Shown here: positions 9,177-17,693 of the stretch, piece by piece | Numbering within the stretch: position 1 is the first letter of the stretch | Layout: the number at the start of each line of letters is the position of its first letter | NCBI RefSeq assembly: GCF_000952855.1 | Contig: NZ_JSVU01000002.1 | Location: 1-64,000 of the forward strand | From: Aequorivita vladivostokensis | Lineage (GTDB): Bacteria; Bacteroidota; Bacteroidia; Flavobacteriales; Flavobacteriaceae | Length of the DNA stretch: 64,000 nucleotides | Reading direction: 5' to 3' | Position numbers and translations under genes: made by a program | Notes under the pieces: model-generated | Seen by the model: only the letters and a program-made list of their open reading frames with translations | What the model was told of the DNA's origin: nothing | Database searches by the model: none

Positions 9177-10097
9177 ATGGAATTTATAGATTATTACAAA
9201 ATTCTTGGACTGGACAAAAGCGCTACAGCTTCAGAAATAAAGAAAGCATATAGAAAACTTGCACGCAAATATCATCCGGATTTAAATCCAAATGACGCTT
9301 CGGCACAGCAAAAATTTCAACAAATAAACGAAGCGCACGAAGTTTTGATTGACCCTGAAAAGCGTAAAAAATACGACCAGTATGGCAAGGATTGGCAGCA
9401 CGCCGATGCCTTTGAAGAAGCCAAACGGAAACAAGGTTCGCAAGGTTTCGGCGGTGGTTTTGGCGGGCAGCGAACGTATTCGGGCGGCGCACAAGGTTTT
9501 GATGAAAGCCAGTTTTCAGACTTTTTTGAATCGATGTTTGGCGGCAGCGGTTTCAGCAGTGGTGCTGGACGCAGACAGACTGCACAATTTAAAGGGCAGG
9601 ATTTGAACGCAACGCTGCGGCTTAATCTGACTGATATTCTGAAAAGCCAGAAACAAACCATCAGTCTTGGGGAGAAGAAAATCCGGCTAACCATTCCCGC
9701 AGGCGTTGAGGGCGGGCAGACCATCAAGATAAAGGGCTACGGCGGCGAAGGGATGAACGGCGGCCCCAAAGGCGATCTGTACATTACTTTTGAAATTTTC
9801 AACAATACGGCTTTTAAACGCGTGGGCAACGATCTTTATAAAACCGAAAACATCAGTCTCTACAAGGCTATTTTGGGCGGCGATATTACTATTGATACCT
9901 TGGATGGAGCCGTAAAATTGAAAGTGAAGCCCGAAACCCAAAACGACACCAAAGTGAAACTGAAAGGCAAAGGACTTCCCAAATACAAAAAAGAAGACCA
10001 GCACGGCGATCTATATATAACTTATAAAATTGATTTGCCCACAAACCTTTCAGAAAAGGAAAAGGAATTATTTAACGAACTTTCAAAATTGAGATAA
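9177..10097 (+). CDS. cbpA: CbpA-type DnaJ co-chaperone
   Basis: The protein has 306 residues. The J domain is at 1-70 with HPD at 33-35. A Gly/Phe-rich linker follows (GFGGGFGGQ, FGGSGFSSG), then two DnaJ C-terminal substrate-binding domains. There is no CxxCxGxG zinc-finger region, so this is a class B J-protein like CbpA rather than DnaJ. It stimulates DnaK and binds clients. Start 9177 (MEFIDYYKIL) is used because the J domain begins there. The stop overlaps the ATG of the next gene (TAATG), so the two are translationally coupled, as cbpA-cbpM are elsewhere. Confidence 0.92.
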   Translation: MEFIDYYKILGLDKSATASEIKKAYRKLARKYHPDLNPNDASAQQKFQQINEAHEVLIDPEKRKKYDQYGKDWQHADAFEEAKRKQGSQGFGGGFGGQRTYSGGAQGFDESQFSDFFESMFGGSGFSSGAGRRQTAQFKGQDLNATLRLNLTDILKSQKQTISLGEKKIRLTIPAGVEGGQTIKIKGYGGEGMNGGPKGDLYITFEIFNNTAFKRVGNDLYKTENISLYKAILGGDITIDTLDGAVKLKVKPETQNDTKVKLKGKGLPKYKKEDQHGDLYITYKIDLPTNLSEKEKELFNELSKLR

Positions 10098-10387
10098 TGG
10101 CACGGGAGAAATATATATTGGTAAGTCATTTTTGCAAACAGACGCAAATAGAGATTTCCTTTGTGGAAAATCTGCAGGAATACGGCTTGGTGACTTTTGA
10201 GGAAAAGGAAAACCAACTTTTTATGGACGAAAAGGATATTTCTGAAATAGAAAAAATGTTTCGCCTCCATAACGATCTGGGAATTAATTTTGAAGGACTG
10301 GACGCTCTTAACCAGCTACTGAAACGTATGCGAAAGATGGAAAAGGAAATGGATCTGCTTCAGAAAAGACTGCGATTGTATGAATGA
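10097..10387 (+). CDS. cbpM: CbpM-like chaperone modulator
   Basis: This 96-residue protein resembles the MerR-like CbpM family. It has an N-terminal winged-helix-like half (CKQTQIEISFVENLQEYGL) and a helical C-terminus with a probable coiled coil (LLKRMRKMEKEMDLLQKRLRLYE). In E. coli CbpM binds the J domain of CbpA and blocks its action with DnaK. Its start overlaps the cbpA stop by one base, which strongly supports the assignment. It is probably cytoplasmic. Confidence 0.85.
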   Translation: MAREKYILVSHFCKQTQIEISFVENLQEYGLVTFEEKENQLFMDEKDISEIEKMFRLHNDLGINFEGLDALNQLLKRMRKMEKEMDLLQKRLRLYE

Positions 10388-10473
10388 GCATTTCCAAAAA
10401 GAACGGTAAATTCTAATTAATGAAATGTTAAATGAAATTTCTGGAAAAACCCAATCCCATATCTTTATCCTCT

Positions 10474-11478
10474 ATGAGAAAAACAACCATCCTATTCGCA
10501 TTGTTGGTGCAAGTAAGCATCTTCGCACAGCAGACCAATTTTAATTCAACCAATTCTTTCAACAACCAAACAGTATCTTTAAATGATCAGGAAACAGATT
10601 CTGATGATTTGAATACTGACGACCAAAATTCGCAAAACACATCTTCAGTACTTAATTTTAACCCAAACGAGAAGACTGTTTTTGAAACCCAAAGGAGTAA
10701 TTCACCATATGAATGGAAATGGGTTCGCGATGGAATTTGGACGGGTGCTGCACTTGGAACTAGCGCCTATGGTTTGATACTTATAAAAAACAAAGACGAT
10801 TTGTCCTTGGCAGAGCGGGAAAAGTTTTTAAATGAAGAAAGCCTTCAAAAAGAAATTGATAAAATAAATTTCCTGGATCAATGGGTTGCCGGAAAACATA
10901 ACGAAGACGCAAATGCAATTAGCGACATTCCTTTTGCACTTTCCTTTGCAGCACCTTTTGCATTTTTATTTGACGATGAAATTAACGACCACACGGGACA
11001 ATACGTGGGACTTTATATAGAAAGTTTGGCTACCACCGCAGCTATCTATACTATCACGGCCGGATTGGTAAATAGAAGCCGTCCGTACGTTTATGACAAT
11101 AGTGGAGATACCTCTGAAGATAGACGTTTTAAGAATAACGGCCAACGTTCCTTTTATTCAGGCCACGTAGCGGCAACCGCGACGGCCACGTTTTTTGCCG
11201 CAAAAGCTTATAGCGATTTCAATCCTGATGCAAGCGGAAAAGTTTGGATTTGGACGGGTGCCGCCGTTCTGCCGGCATCGGTTGGGGTTTTACGGATGGA
11301 AGCCGGGCAGCACTTTTTAACCGATGTACTTTTAGGCTACGTTCTGGGAGCCGGAACCGGTATTTTAGTACCCGAATTGCACAAAAAGAAAATGGAAAAT
11401 ATAGATATATACCCAAGCTCCGGAACCAGTTTTAATGGTGACAGCTATAACGGGATGGCTTTTAGGTATACTTTTTAG
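10474..11478 (+). CDS. secreted PAP2-family phosphatase
   Basis: The protein has 334 residues with signal peptide MRKTTILFALLVQVSIFAQ. The three PAP2 motifs can be placed: RSRPYVYDN, the YSGH of the second motif (usually PSGH), and LRMEAGQHFLTDVLLG with the catalytic His and Asp. Several hydrophobic segments precede and follow. Such enzymes dephosphorylate lipid phosphates such as undecaprenyl pyrophosphate or phosphatidic acid at the membrane or in the periplasm; the exact substrate is unknown. The start at 10474 is chosen because the signal peptide begins there. It converges with ychF across a heptamer-repeat hairpin. Confidence 0.85.
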   Translation: MRKTTILFALLVQVSIFAQQTNFNSTNSFNNQTVSLNDQETDSDDLNTDDQNSQNTSSVLNFNPNEKTVFETQRSNSPYEWKWVRDGIWTGAALGTSAYGLILIKNKDDLSLAEREKFLNEESLQKEIDKINFLDQWVAGKHNEDANAISDIPFALSFAAPFAFLFDDEINDHTGQYVGLYIESLATTAAIYTITAGLVNRSRPYVYDNSGDTSEDRRFKNNGQRSFYSGHVAATATATFFAAKAYSDFNPDASGKVWIWTGAAVLPASVGVLRMEAGQHFLTDVLLGYVLGAGTGILVPELHKKKMENIDIYPSSGTSFNGDSYNGMAFRYTF

Positions 11479-11480
11479 AT

Positions 11481-11578
11481 TTGAGACTTGAGATGTGAGA
11501 CGTGAGACGTAAGATATGAGACGTGAGAGATGAGACCTAAAATCTAAAATCTCACGTCTAACATCTCATATCTATTTA
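11481..11578. repeat. 14-unit heptamer array with internal inversion
   Basis: From 11481 every seven bases form a unit: eight purine-rich units of the TGAGA type (for example GTGAGAC at 11495 and 11502), then six units of complementary type (CTAAAAT twice, CTCACGT, CTAACAT, CTCATAT, CTATTTA). The two halves can fold back on each other. The array fills the gap between the convergent PAP2 and ychF genes and runs into the ychF stop codon. Confidence 0.85.
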
Positions 11579-12670
11579 CACATTGAATCGGAAGTGCATT
11601 ACATCGCCATCCTTCACAATGTATTCCTTTCCTTCTACGCCCATTTTACCAGCTTCTTTTACTTTCGCTTCGCTTCCGTAGGTTACGTAGTCGTCATACT
11701 TAATCACTTCGGCACGAATGAATCCTTTCTCAAAATCGGTATGGATCACTCCTGCGGCTTGTGGTGCCGTAGCGCCCACTGGAATAGTCCAAGCCCTTAC
11801 TTCCTTTACACCCGCAGTAAAATAGGTTTGAAGGTTTAATAGTTTATAAGCGCTGCGAATCAATTTTGCGGAACCCGCTTCGTCCAGACCCAAATCTTCC
11901 AAAAACATTTGGCGCTCGTCAAATGTTTCCAATTCTGTAATATCGGCCTCTGTGCCAACCGCCAGTACCAAAACCTCAGCGTTTTCATTCTTCACGGCTT
12001 CCTTTACCTTTTCAACATAAGCATTTCCTGTGGCAGCGGAACCTTCGTCCACATTACATACGTACATTACCGGTTTATCGGTGATGAATTGCGCATTTTC
12101 AATAAATTCTTCTCTTTCGCTTTCCGTTAAATCTATAGCGCGGACAGAGATTCCGGCCTCCAGCCCTGCCTTTACTTTCAGCAAAGCAGCTTCTTCTTTT
12201 TGGGCATCCTTGTTTCCTGTACGGGCTGCACGTTTCACTTTTTCGAGTTTTTTATCAACCGTTTCCAAATCCTTCAATTGAAGTTCAATATCAATGGTTT
12301 CCTTATCGCGGATCGGATTTACGCTTCCGTCCACGTGAACTATATTGTCATTGTCAAAACAGCGCAAAACGTGCAGAATGGCATCAGTTTCGCGAATGTT
12401 GCTCAAAAACTGGTTGCCGAGGCCCTCTCCCTTGCTTGCTCCTTTTACGAGACCTGCAATATCAACAATTTCAACCGTGGCGGGCAATACGCGTTCCGGT
12501 TTCACCAATTCTTCCAATTTCAGCAAGCGCTTATCGGGTACATTTACAACGCCCACATTTGGTTCAATAGTACAAAATGGAAAGTTTGCGCTCTGCGCTT
12601 TTGCATTGGACAAACAATTAAAAAGTGTTGATTTACCTACGTTTGGCAATCCTACAATACCTGCTTTCAT
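11576..12670 (-). CDS. ychF: YchF / Obg-like ATPase (OLA1 family)
   Basis: This 364-residue P-loop protein of the Obg family has Walker [11 protein letters not shown] at 6-15, a G3-like [20 protein letters not shown] and a C-terminal TGS-like domain ending in [10 protein letters not shown]. In this subfamily the usual G4 NKxD is replaced, here by NVDE-type residues, so it prefers ATP over GTP. It binds ribosomes and affects translation and oxidative stress responses in other organisms. It has a clear promoter at 12693-12700, and its 3' end abuts the heptamer array. Confidence 0.95.
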   Translation of the reverse strand: MKAGIVGLPNVGKSTLFNCLSNAKAQSANFPFCTIEPNVGVVNVPDKRLLKLEELVKPERVLPATVEIVDIAGLVKGASKGEGLGNQFLSNIRETDAILHVLRCFDNDNIVHVDGSVNPIRDKETIDIELQLKDLETVDKKLEKVKRAARTGNKDAQKEEAALLKVKAGLEAGISVRAIDLTESEREEFIENAQFITDKPVMYVCNVDEGSAATGNAYVEKVKEAVKNENAEVLVLAVGTEADITELETFDERQMFLEDLGLDEAGSAKLIRSAYKLLNLQTYFTAGVKEVRAWTIPVGATAPQAAGVIHTDFEKGFIRAEVIKYDDYVTYGSEAKVKEAGKMGVEGKEYIVKDGDVMHFRFNV

Positions 12671-12692
12671 TTGATCTTAGTTTTGAAGGGTG

Positions 12693-12700
12693 CAAATATA
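12693..12700 (-). promoter_or_regulatory. -7 box of ychF promoter
   Basis: Minus-strand TATATTTG (TAnnTTTG) lies 23 bases upstream of the ychF ATG. Confidence 0.6.
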
Positions 12701-12838
12701 CATCTTCACAAGAGACTTTCAATACTTGGTATTAAATGCTTTTTGCTAAAAGTTTGGGTTTTATTTCACTTATAATTTACAAGAACTTAACGTTCGTCAG
12801 GTTAGATTTACATTCTAAACCTTAAAGAACCAATTATT

Positions 12839-13312
12839 ATGAAAAAAGTAATTTTAAGTTTGACCCTTGCCGTTTTTACCATAACGGGAATTCTTGCGCA
12901 GGAAAACAAAGATGTACAATCCACAACTACCGTGAAAAAAGTTACCCAAAAAGGAACTGACGTAAAGACGAAAGTTATTGCGGAAACTGAAACGGATAAG
13001 GAAATACTAAAAGTGGAGGGTAATGAAAAACAGGATCAGGCAGCTGATGTCATCAAGAAGAAAGATATCGATTCCAAAGTAGTTGCTGACGACGTTTCCA
13101 TTGACGCCGCAAACCAACAGCAGATGATGGCGATAAAGCAACGACAAGAGGCAGAGCTTGCCCAAAAAATTGCCGCACAGAAAGCAGAGGCTGCAGCCCA
13201 AGCTGAAAGAGAAAGACAAGCAAAATCATTAGAACGACAAAAAGAACTGGAAGCTCGGAGAGCCGCACTTACAAATCGTCCCGAAGGAATGGCAAAATTG
13301 AAAAAGGATTAA
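12839..13312 (+). CDS. small secreted protein with coiled-coil tail, unknown function
   Basis: The protein has 157 residues. Signal peptide MKKVILSLTLAVFTITGILAQ is followed by a Thr/Lys/Asp-rich region (TTTVKKVTQKGTDVKTKV). A strongly charged helical tail at about residues 98-145, rich in Ala, Glu, Gln and Arg, has coiled-coil periodicity. The first half resembles the protein encoded at 14440 (shared GTDVxTK and TQK-like segments), so the two are probably paralogues. It is likely periplasmic. No enzyme motif is seen. A bidirectional terminator follows. Confidence 0.65.
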   Translation: MKKVILSLTLAVFTITGILAQENKDVQSTTTVKKVTQKGTDVKTKVIAETETDKEILKVEGNEKQDQAADVIKKKDIDSKVVADDVSIDAANQQQMMAIKQRQEAELAQKIAAQKAEAAAQAERERQAKSLERQKELEARRAALTNRPEGMAKLKKD

Positions 13313-13330
13313 TACCCCATAATTTTTATA

Positions 13331-13360
13331 AAAAAGTCCGCCCTCGAGGCGGATTTTTTT
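13331..13360. terminator. bidirectional rho-independent terminator
   Basis: The stem TCCGCC (13337-13342) / GGCGGA (13348-13353) is flanked by A-run and T-run on opposite sides, so it can serve both the 12839 gene and the convergent hydrolase pseudogene. Confidence 0.8.
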
Positions 13361-14176
13361 ATAGTTTCTTTCCCAGCGAATTTTTATATTTTTCACTGTC
13401 AACCAAGTCATTATGGCTGCCGCCCGGAATAGTTATGAGCTCCAACCGTCCCTTTGGATTAATTTTTGACAACATTTCACTATTCTCATATTTCACTACA
13501 AAATCATCGCTACCGTGAAAAATAGTAATTGGACAAGCAACTTCTTTTAAAAACTTATATGTTGGAAAATGATATTTCAGAAACCAACTCACTGGATAGA
13601 TAGGAAATCGGCTGCCTGCCACTTGGTCCAAACTATAAAAGGGAGCTTCCAAAAACAAATGCCCTGGTGTGTTTTGGGAGGCTACATAGGTTGCAAAAGT
13701 TGTTCCCAAAGATCGGCCATACACTACAATTTCATTTTCCGGATACCGCTTTTTCAGAAAATCGTAAAAAAGCTGTGCATCGGCATATATAAGGCTTTTT
13801 CGCTGAGCTTTCCTGTGCTTTTTCCATAAGTTCTATAATCCATAACCAATACGTCATAATTCAGATTAACGAAGTTCTGCACCACATTTCCCCAGCTGGA
13901 AAGCTCCCCAGCATTTCCGTGGAAATACAGCACTAAGCCTTTAGGGTTTTTAACTTTGAAATGAAGCGCATTTAACACGGCGCCATCATCCGTTTTTAAA
14001 AATAGCTCATCAAAATTTGCCCTAAACGAATAGGCATAATCTTCCGGCAGCGTCTCTGGCATAAAAATCATTTTCTCCTGCAATAGAAATAGCGCAAAAA
14101 AGATTACAAGATATAGTGCGATTACTGTTAAAAAATCTTCTTTAGTGTTCGAGTCATTACTAATAGACAGTTTCAA
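13359..14176 (-). pseudogene. alpha/beta hydrolase interrupted by a frameshift
   Basis: Two adjoining reading frames together form one hydrolase. The first part (14176 leftward) has an N-terminal membrane anchor (LTVIALYLVIFFALFLL) and the oxyanion-loop FHGNAGELSSW, then runs out of frame. The second frame holds the nucleophile motif YGRSLG, the acid in HGSDDFVV and the His in GGSHNDL. The switch occurs at an alternating AT run at 13785-13791. Removing two bases there restores one frame of 271 residues reading ALYADAQLFYDF across the junction. It may be a true pseudogene, a phase-variable gene or an assembly error. It is preceded by a promoter at 14236-14243. Confidence 0.8.
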
Positions 14177-14235
14177 AAATCAAATTCCTGTGAGGAACTT
14201 TTAAACTATAATATGTGAACCTTTTGGATAGGGCT

Positions 14236-14243
14236 CAAATTTA
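14236..14243 (-). promoter_or_regulatory. -7 box upstream of the hydrolase
   Basis: Minus-strand TAAATTTG matches TAnnTTTG and lies 60 bases upstream of the ATG at 14176. Confidence 0.5.
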
Positions 14244-14338
14244 TTCAAATTACAAGATGTTGCCGTGTTTTAATAGGAAATATTTTAAATGTGAACATAC
14301 TATTGATATCCACAATTTTAAGCACTTTTAAACGCTAC

Positions 14339-14353
14339 AAACTTTGAAAGTTT
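14339..14353. promoter_or_regulatory. perfect 7-1-7 palindrome, possible operator
   Basis: AAACTTT-G-AAAGTTT lies in the divergent gap between the hydrolase and the 14440 gene, about 50 bases upstream of the latter's -7 box. Palindromes of this AT-rich kind also occur by chance. Confidence 0.3.
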
Positions 14354-14400
14354 ATGAAATGATTACCAGTGATTTATAAATTTTTAACATCTCCCTTCTT

Positions 14401-14408
14401 TATATTTG
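14401..14408 (+). promoter_or_regulatory. -7 box of the 14440 gene
   Basis: TATATTTG matches TAnnTTTG, 32 bases upstream of the ATG. Confidence 0.55.
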
Positions 14409-14439
14409 GAATTAACAAACAAAATAAAATTCAACCATT

Positions 14440-14976
14440 ATGAAAAACGTATTGATGATTTTGGCGCTGGCAGCATTTACAACCGGCGTTGCACAAGTAG
14501 ATAAGAACAAGAACAAGAAAACTGAAACGGTAGTTACAAAAACAACCGTACAGGACAATACGGGAACCGATGTGGCCACAAAAGCCGTGAGCAGAACCCA
14601 AAAGCAAGTAATTGCCCTGGATGAAAGCGATGCTAACCAAACTAACCAAAGCGTAGTCATGAAGCCTATGGTTGTGGATACCGATGTTACTTATAGCTAT
14701 GACGGTAACCGCTTCAAGTTTTTGAGCCAAAAGGACGAAAATGGCTATCGTTTAATGACCATAAAAGATAACGCAACAAATGAACAATACGCCGTTATCA
14801 AGCCTACTTCACAAAATGGATATTATATTATGTCGCAAGACGGAAAATCCTCTTTTGGATATTTTAACGCAGACGGCAATTTTGTAGTAGAACGCTATGA
14901 TCCAAAAACAGACGCTATCACTTCAGAAATATATAGACTGAATATGAAAAGTGATTTGACTAAAGATAAGATGTAA
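14440..14976 (+). CDS. small secreted protein, paralogue of the 12839 product
   Basis: The protein has 178 residues with signal peptide MKNVLMILALAAFTTGVAQ. A Thr/Lys-rich region (VVTKTTVQDNTGTDVATKAV) resembles the same part of the 12839 product. The second half is different: a beta-rich domain with several Tyr/Gly/Asp repeats (GNRFKFLSQKDENGYRLM, DGKSSFGYFNADGNFVVERY) that could form a small beta-meander. No known catalytic motif is seen. It is likely periplasmic or outer-membrane associated. Its own promoter and a strong terminator make it a single-gene unit. Confidence 0.65.
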   Translation: MKNVLMILALAAFTTGVAQVDKNKNKKTETVVTKTTVQDNTGTDVATKAVSRTQKQVIALDESDANQTNQSVVMKPMVVDTDVTYSYDGNRFKFLSQKDENGYRLMTIKDNATNEQYAVIKPTSQNGYYIMSQDGKSSFGYFNADGNFVVERYDPKTDAITSEIYRLNMKSDLTKDKM

Positions 14977-15003
14977 ACTAAAAATTAACTATCCCCACAA
15001 TAG

Positions 15004-15045
15004 AAAACCGCCTCTCAAATTTAGGTTTGAGAGGCGGTTTTTTGA
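15004..15045 (+). terminator. strong rho-independent terminator
   Basis: A 16-bp perfect stem (15004-15019 with 15026-15041), six-base loop, and T-run serves the 14440 gene. The A-rich left arm could also end the convergent ferredoxin transcript. Confidence 0.9.
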
Positions 15046-15059
15046 TGTCGCTACTTCGA

Positions 15060-15410
15060 TTATTTCTTATGCATAAAGTTCTGCTTCGCTAAAAGCTCCT
15101 CCTCAGACTCCACGTGGTCCTCATCGGGAACGCAGCAGTCCACAGGACATACGGCGGCACATTGAGGCTCATCGTGAAAGCCTTTGCACTCGGTACATTT
15201 ATCTGGTACAATAAAATATATTTCGTCACTAATAGGCTCCTGCGCCTCGTTTGCATCAACTTCCTTTCCATTGGGCAGCACTACTTTGCCTTCCAAATCG
15301 GTTCCGTCGGCATAGCGCCAATCATCAGCTCCTTCATAGATTGCGGTGTTGGGGCATTCCGGCTCGCAAGCACCGCAGTTTATACATTCATCGGTTATTA
15401 TAATGGCCAT
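15060..15410 (-). CDS. 2[4Fe-4S] ferredoxin
   Basis: The protein has 116 residues and two cluster-binding sets. The first is [12 protein letters not shown] at about 9-20. The second is CTECKGF, then [10 protein letters not shown] in the middle of the protein. The second cluster has the long CxxC...CxxxCP spacing of the Alvin/YfhL type ferredoxins. It carries single electrons at low potential; its partner is unknown. It is divergent from a LuxC-like reductase, and the two promoters overlap (15426-15443), so they may be co-regulated or mutually exclusive. A short charged C-terminal tail follows. Confidence 0.9.
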   Translation of the reverse strand: MAIIITDECINCGACEPECPNTAIYEGADDWRYADGTDLEGKVVLPNGKEVDANEAQEPISDEIYFIVPDKCTECKGFHDEPQCAAVCPVDCCVPDEDHVESEEELLAKQNFMHKK

Positions 15411-15425
15411 GGGATATTCTTTTTC

Positions 15426-15433
15426 TAACTTTG
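15426..15433 (+). promoter_or_regulatory. -7 box of the acyl-CoA reductase operon
   Basis: TAACTTTG matches TAnnTTTG. It places the transcript start near 15440 and rules out an in-frame TTG start at 15431 that overlaps the box. Confidence 0.6.
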
Positions 15434-15435
15434 CG

Positions 15436-15467
15436 CAAATTTAAGCCCTATTGGGGGAACTCCAAAA
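15436..15467 (-). promoter_or_regulatory. ferredoxin promoter, overlapping the divergent one
   Basis: Minus strand: -7 box TAAATTTG (15436-15443) and -33 box TTTTG (15463-15467), 19 bases apart. The two -7 boxes facing opposite ways are only two bases apart. Confidence 0.6.
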
Positions 15468-15472
15468 TAAGT

Positions 15473-16498
15473 ATGCAATTAAAACAAAGAATTAACGCTT
15501 TTGTTGAATTGGGGGCATTTCTGAAGCAGATTGCATCGGAAAATCCGACTTCCGAAGCCAAAGAAATTTTCCAAAGAGCCGAAGCTGAGAACGGATGGTT
15601 CACGCAGGAAAATATCCAATTCGCGCTAAAAAGTTGGGGCGACGCGCTTTCCGAAGAAAATTTAGAGCAATGGATTTCCAATTATGAAATAAAAGCGATA
15701 AATCCGAAGTGCGTTGCCTTAATAATGGCGGGCAACGTTCCCTTAGTTGGATTTCACGATTTTCTCTCCGTTTTGGTTACGGGCAACAAAGTGCAGGCGA
15801 AACTTTCTTCAAATGATAAAACCTTGCTTCCGTTTTTGGCCGAGCATTTAATTTCCGTGGCTCCAGAATTCAAAGAGTACATTGCATTTACGGAAGGCAG
15901 GTTACAGAATTTTGATGCGGTCATTGCAACCGGAAGCAATAATACCGCGCGCTATTTTGAATTCTACTTTGGAAAATATCCGCACATAATCCGCAAAAAC
16001 AGAAATTCGGTTGCAGTGCTAACCGGGGATGAAACTCAAAAAGAACTCACCGCATTGGCAGATGATATTTTTAGATATTTCGGTCTCGGGTGCCGCAATG
16101 TGTCAAAAATTTATATTCCGGAAAATTATGATTTTGAAGGCTTTTTTAAGGCAATGTTCAGTTGGAAGGAAATTATCCATAACCATAAATACATCAACAA
16201 TTACGATTATAACAAAGCGGTCTATTTGATGGATAGCTTCCCCTTATTGGACAATGAGTTTATGTTGCTGAAAGAAGATTCGGGCTTCTCCTCTCCTATT
16301 TCAGTTGTTTTCTACGAAAAATACGATTCAATGGAACATCTTAAAAAGGAATTGCAAACCCAGTCGGAAAATATACAATGCATAGTTTCAAATACAGGTC
16401 TTCCCAATGAAATCCCTTTCGGGAAGGCGCAGGCCCCTGCGTTGTGGGATTATGCCGATGGGGTAGATACGGTTGATTTTTTGTTGAAACTTCCTTGA
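15473..16498 (+). CDS. LuxC-family acyl-CoA reductase
   Basis: The protein has 341 residues and resembles LuxC/acyl-CoA reductases of the aldehyde dehydrogenase superfamily. It has an NAD(P)H-binding region (VALIMAGNVPLVGFHDFL) and the thioester-forming cysteine in FGLGCRNVSK (C207). It would reduce an acyl-CoA or acyl-ACP to an aldehyde with NADPH. Such genes commonly precede serC in flavobacteria, here with a 69-base gap, but the metabolic link is not clear. The ATG at 15473 is chosen because the promoter box lies at 15426-15433. It is divergent from a ferredoxin. Confidence 0.82.
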   Translation: MQLKQRINAFVELGAFLKQIASENPTSEAKEIFQRAEAENGWFTQENIQFALKSWGDALSEENLEQWISNYEIKAINPKCVALIMAGNVPLVGFHDFLSVLVTGNKVQAKLSSNDKTLLPFLAEHLISVAPEFKEYIAFTEGRLQNFDAVIATGSNNTARYFEFYFGKYPHIIRKNRNSVAVLTGDETQKELTALADDIFRYFGLGCRNVSKIYIPENYDFEGFFKAMFSWKEIIHNHKYINNYDYNKAVYLMDSFPLLDNEFMLLKEDSGFSSPISVVFYEKYDSMEHLKKELQTQSENIQCIVSNTGLPNEIPFGKAQAPALWDYADGVDTVDFLLKLP

Positions 16499-16566
16499 TA
16501 AAAAAATTATAAATCCCACATTTTTAGTAGGGTAATTCACATCTTTGCATTATAAATTTTCATATC

Positions 16567-17634
16567 ATGAAAAAACATAATTTTAGCGCAGGTCCCTGCA
16601 TTTTACCGCAATCAGTCCTGCAGCAGTCTGCGGAAGCGGTTTTAAATTTCAACAATTCAAACCTTTCCCTGATTGAAATCTCCCATCGTAGCAAGGATTT
16701 TGTCGCGGTAATGGAAAACGCCCGCAACCTGGCCCTGGAACATTTGGGACTTCAAAATAAAGGTTATCAAGCCTTGTTTTTACAAGGCGGAGCAAGTCTT
16801 CAGTTTTTAATGGCGGCCTACAATCTTTTGGAAAAAAAAGCTGCTTACCTAAACACGGGCACTTGGAGCGATAAGGCCATAAAAGAGGCAAAGTTGCTGG
16901 GCGAGGTTGTGGAAGTAGCAACTTCAAAAAGTGAAAATTTTAACTTTATTCCAAAAAACTATACCATTCCTAAGGATGCAGATTATTTCCACTGCACGAG
17001 TAACAATACTATTTTTGGAACGCAGATGCGCACTTTCCCAGAAACTGAAATCCCCATGGTTTGCGATATGAGCAGCGACATCTTTTCGCGCCAGCTCGAT
17101 TTTTCCAAATTCAGTTTAATCTATGCCGGCGCCCAAAAAAATATGGGTCCCGCAGGCACAACCCTCGTGGTTATAAAGGAAGATATTCTTGGGAAAGTAT
17201 CGCGCGCCATTCCTTCTATGCTCAGTTATAAAGTACATATAGACAAAGAAAGTATGTTCAATACGCCGGCGGTCTTTTCAGTTTATGTGTCTATGCTTAC
17301 TTTGGAATGGCTGAAAGAAAAGGGTGGAATTACTGCTATTGAAAAAGTAAACAACCAAAAAGCGGAACTTCTTTACAGTGAAATTGATAGAAATCCTTTG
17401 TTTGAAGGCTTTGTTGCCGAAAAAGAAGACCGTTCAAAAATGAATGCCACCTTCAACCTAAAGAATGATAAATTGAAGGCAACCTTTGACGAACATTTAA
17501 AACAAGCCGGAATAAACGGACTGAACGGCCATCGCAGCGTTGGGGGCTATCGCGCCTCTATGTATAACGCATTGCCTTTGGAAAGCGTCCAGATTTTGGT
17601 GGATGTAATGCAGGCAATTGAAAAAGGGGCGTAA
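16567..17634 (+). CDS. serC: phosphoserine aminotransferase
   Basis: This 355-residue PLP enzyme of serine and vitamin B6 synthesis converts 3-phosphohydroxypyruvate and glutamate to O-phosphoserine. The start MKKHNFSAGPCILP is typical. The PLP lysine is in YAGAQKNMGPAG (K191) and the substrate region includes HCTSNNTIFGTQM. It precedes a serA-like gene, so the first two steps of phosphoserine synthesis are encoded together. Phosphoserine may also feed cysteate formation by the CapA-like enzyme at 50640. Confidence 0.95.
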   Translation: MKKHNFSAGPCILPQSVLQQSAEAVLNFNNSNLSLIEISHRSKDFVAVMENARNLALEHLGLQNKGYQALFLQGGASLQFLMAAYNLLEKKAAYLNTGTWSDKAIKEAKLLGEVVEVATSKSENFNFIPKNYTIPKDADYFHCTSNNTIFGTQMRTFPETEIPMVCDMSSDIFSRQLDFSKFSLIYAGAQKNMGPAGTTLVVIKEDILGKVSRAIPSMLSYKVHIDKESMFNTPAVFSVYVSMLTLEWLKEKGGITAIEKVNNQKAELLYSEIDRNPLFEGFVAEKEDRSKMNATFNLKNDKLKATFDEHLKQAGINGLNGHRSVGGYRASMYNALPLESVQILVDVMQAIEKGA

Positions 17635-17693
17635 TGCGCTTAAATATAAATAAGAAACAACTTAATAAAACAATAATCTAGGAACCTATTTTC

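Noticed and set aside
11481-11578. CRISPR array
   Set aside because: The units are seven bases and contiguous, with no spacers; no cas genes are present.
13359-14176. Two separate genes for the hydrolase halves
   Set aside because: Motifs of one catalytic domain are split between them, and one two-base change joins the frames.
15431-15472. TTG start of the acyl-CoA reductase at 15431
   Set aside because: It lies on the -7 box, so it would not be transcribed from that promoter; the ATG at 15473 fits.
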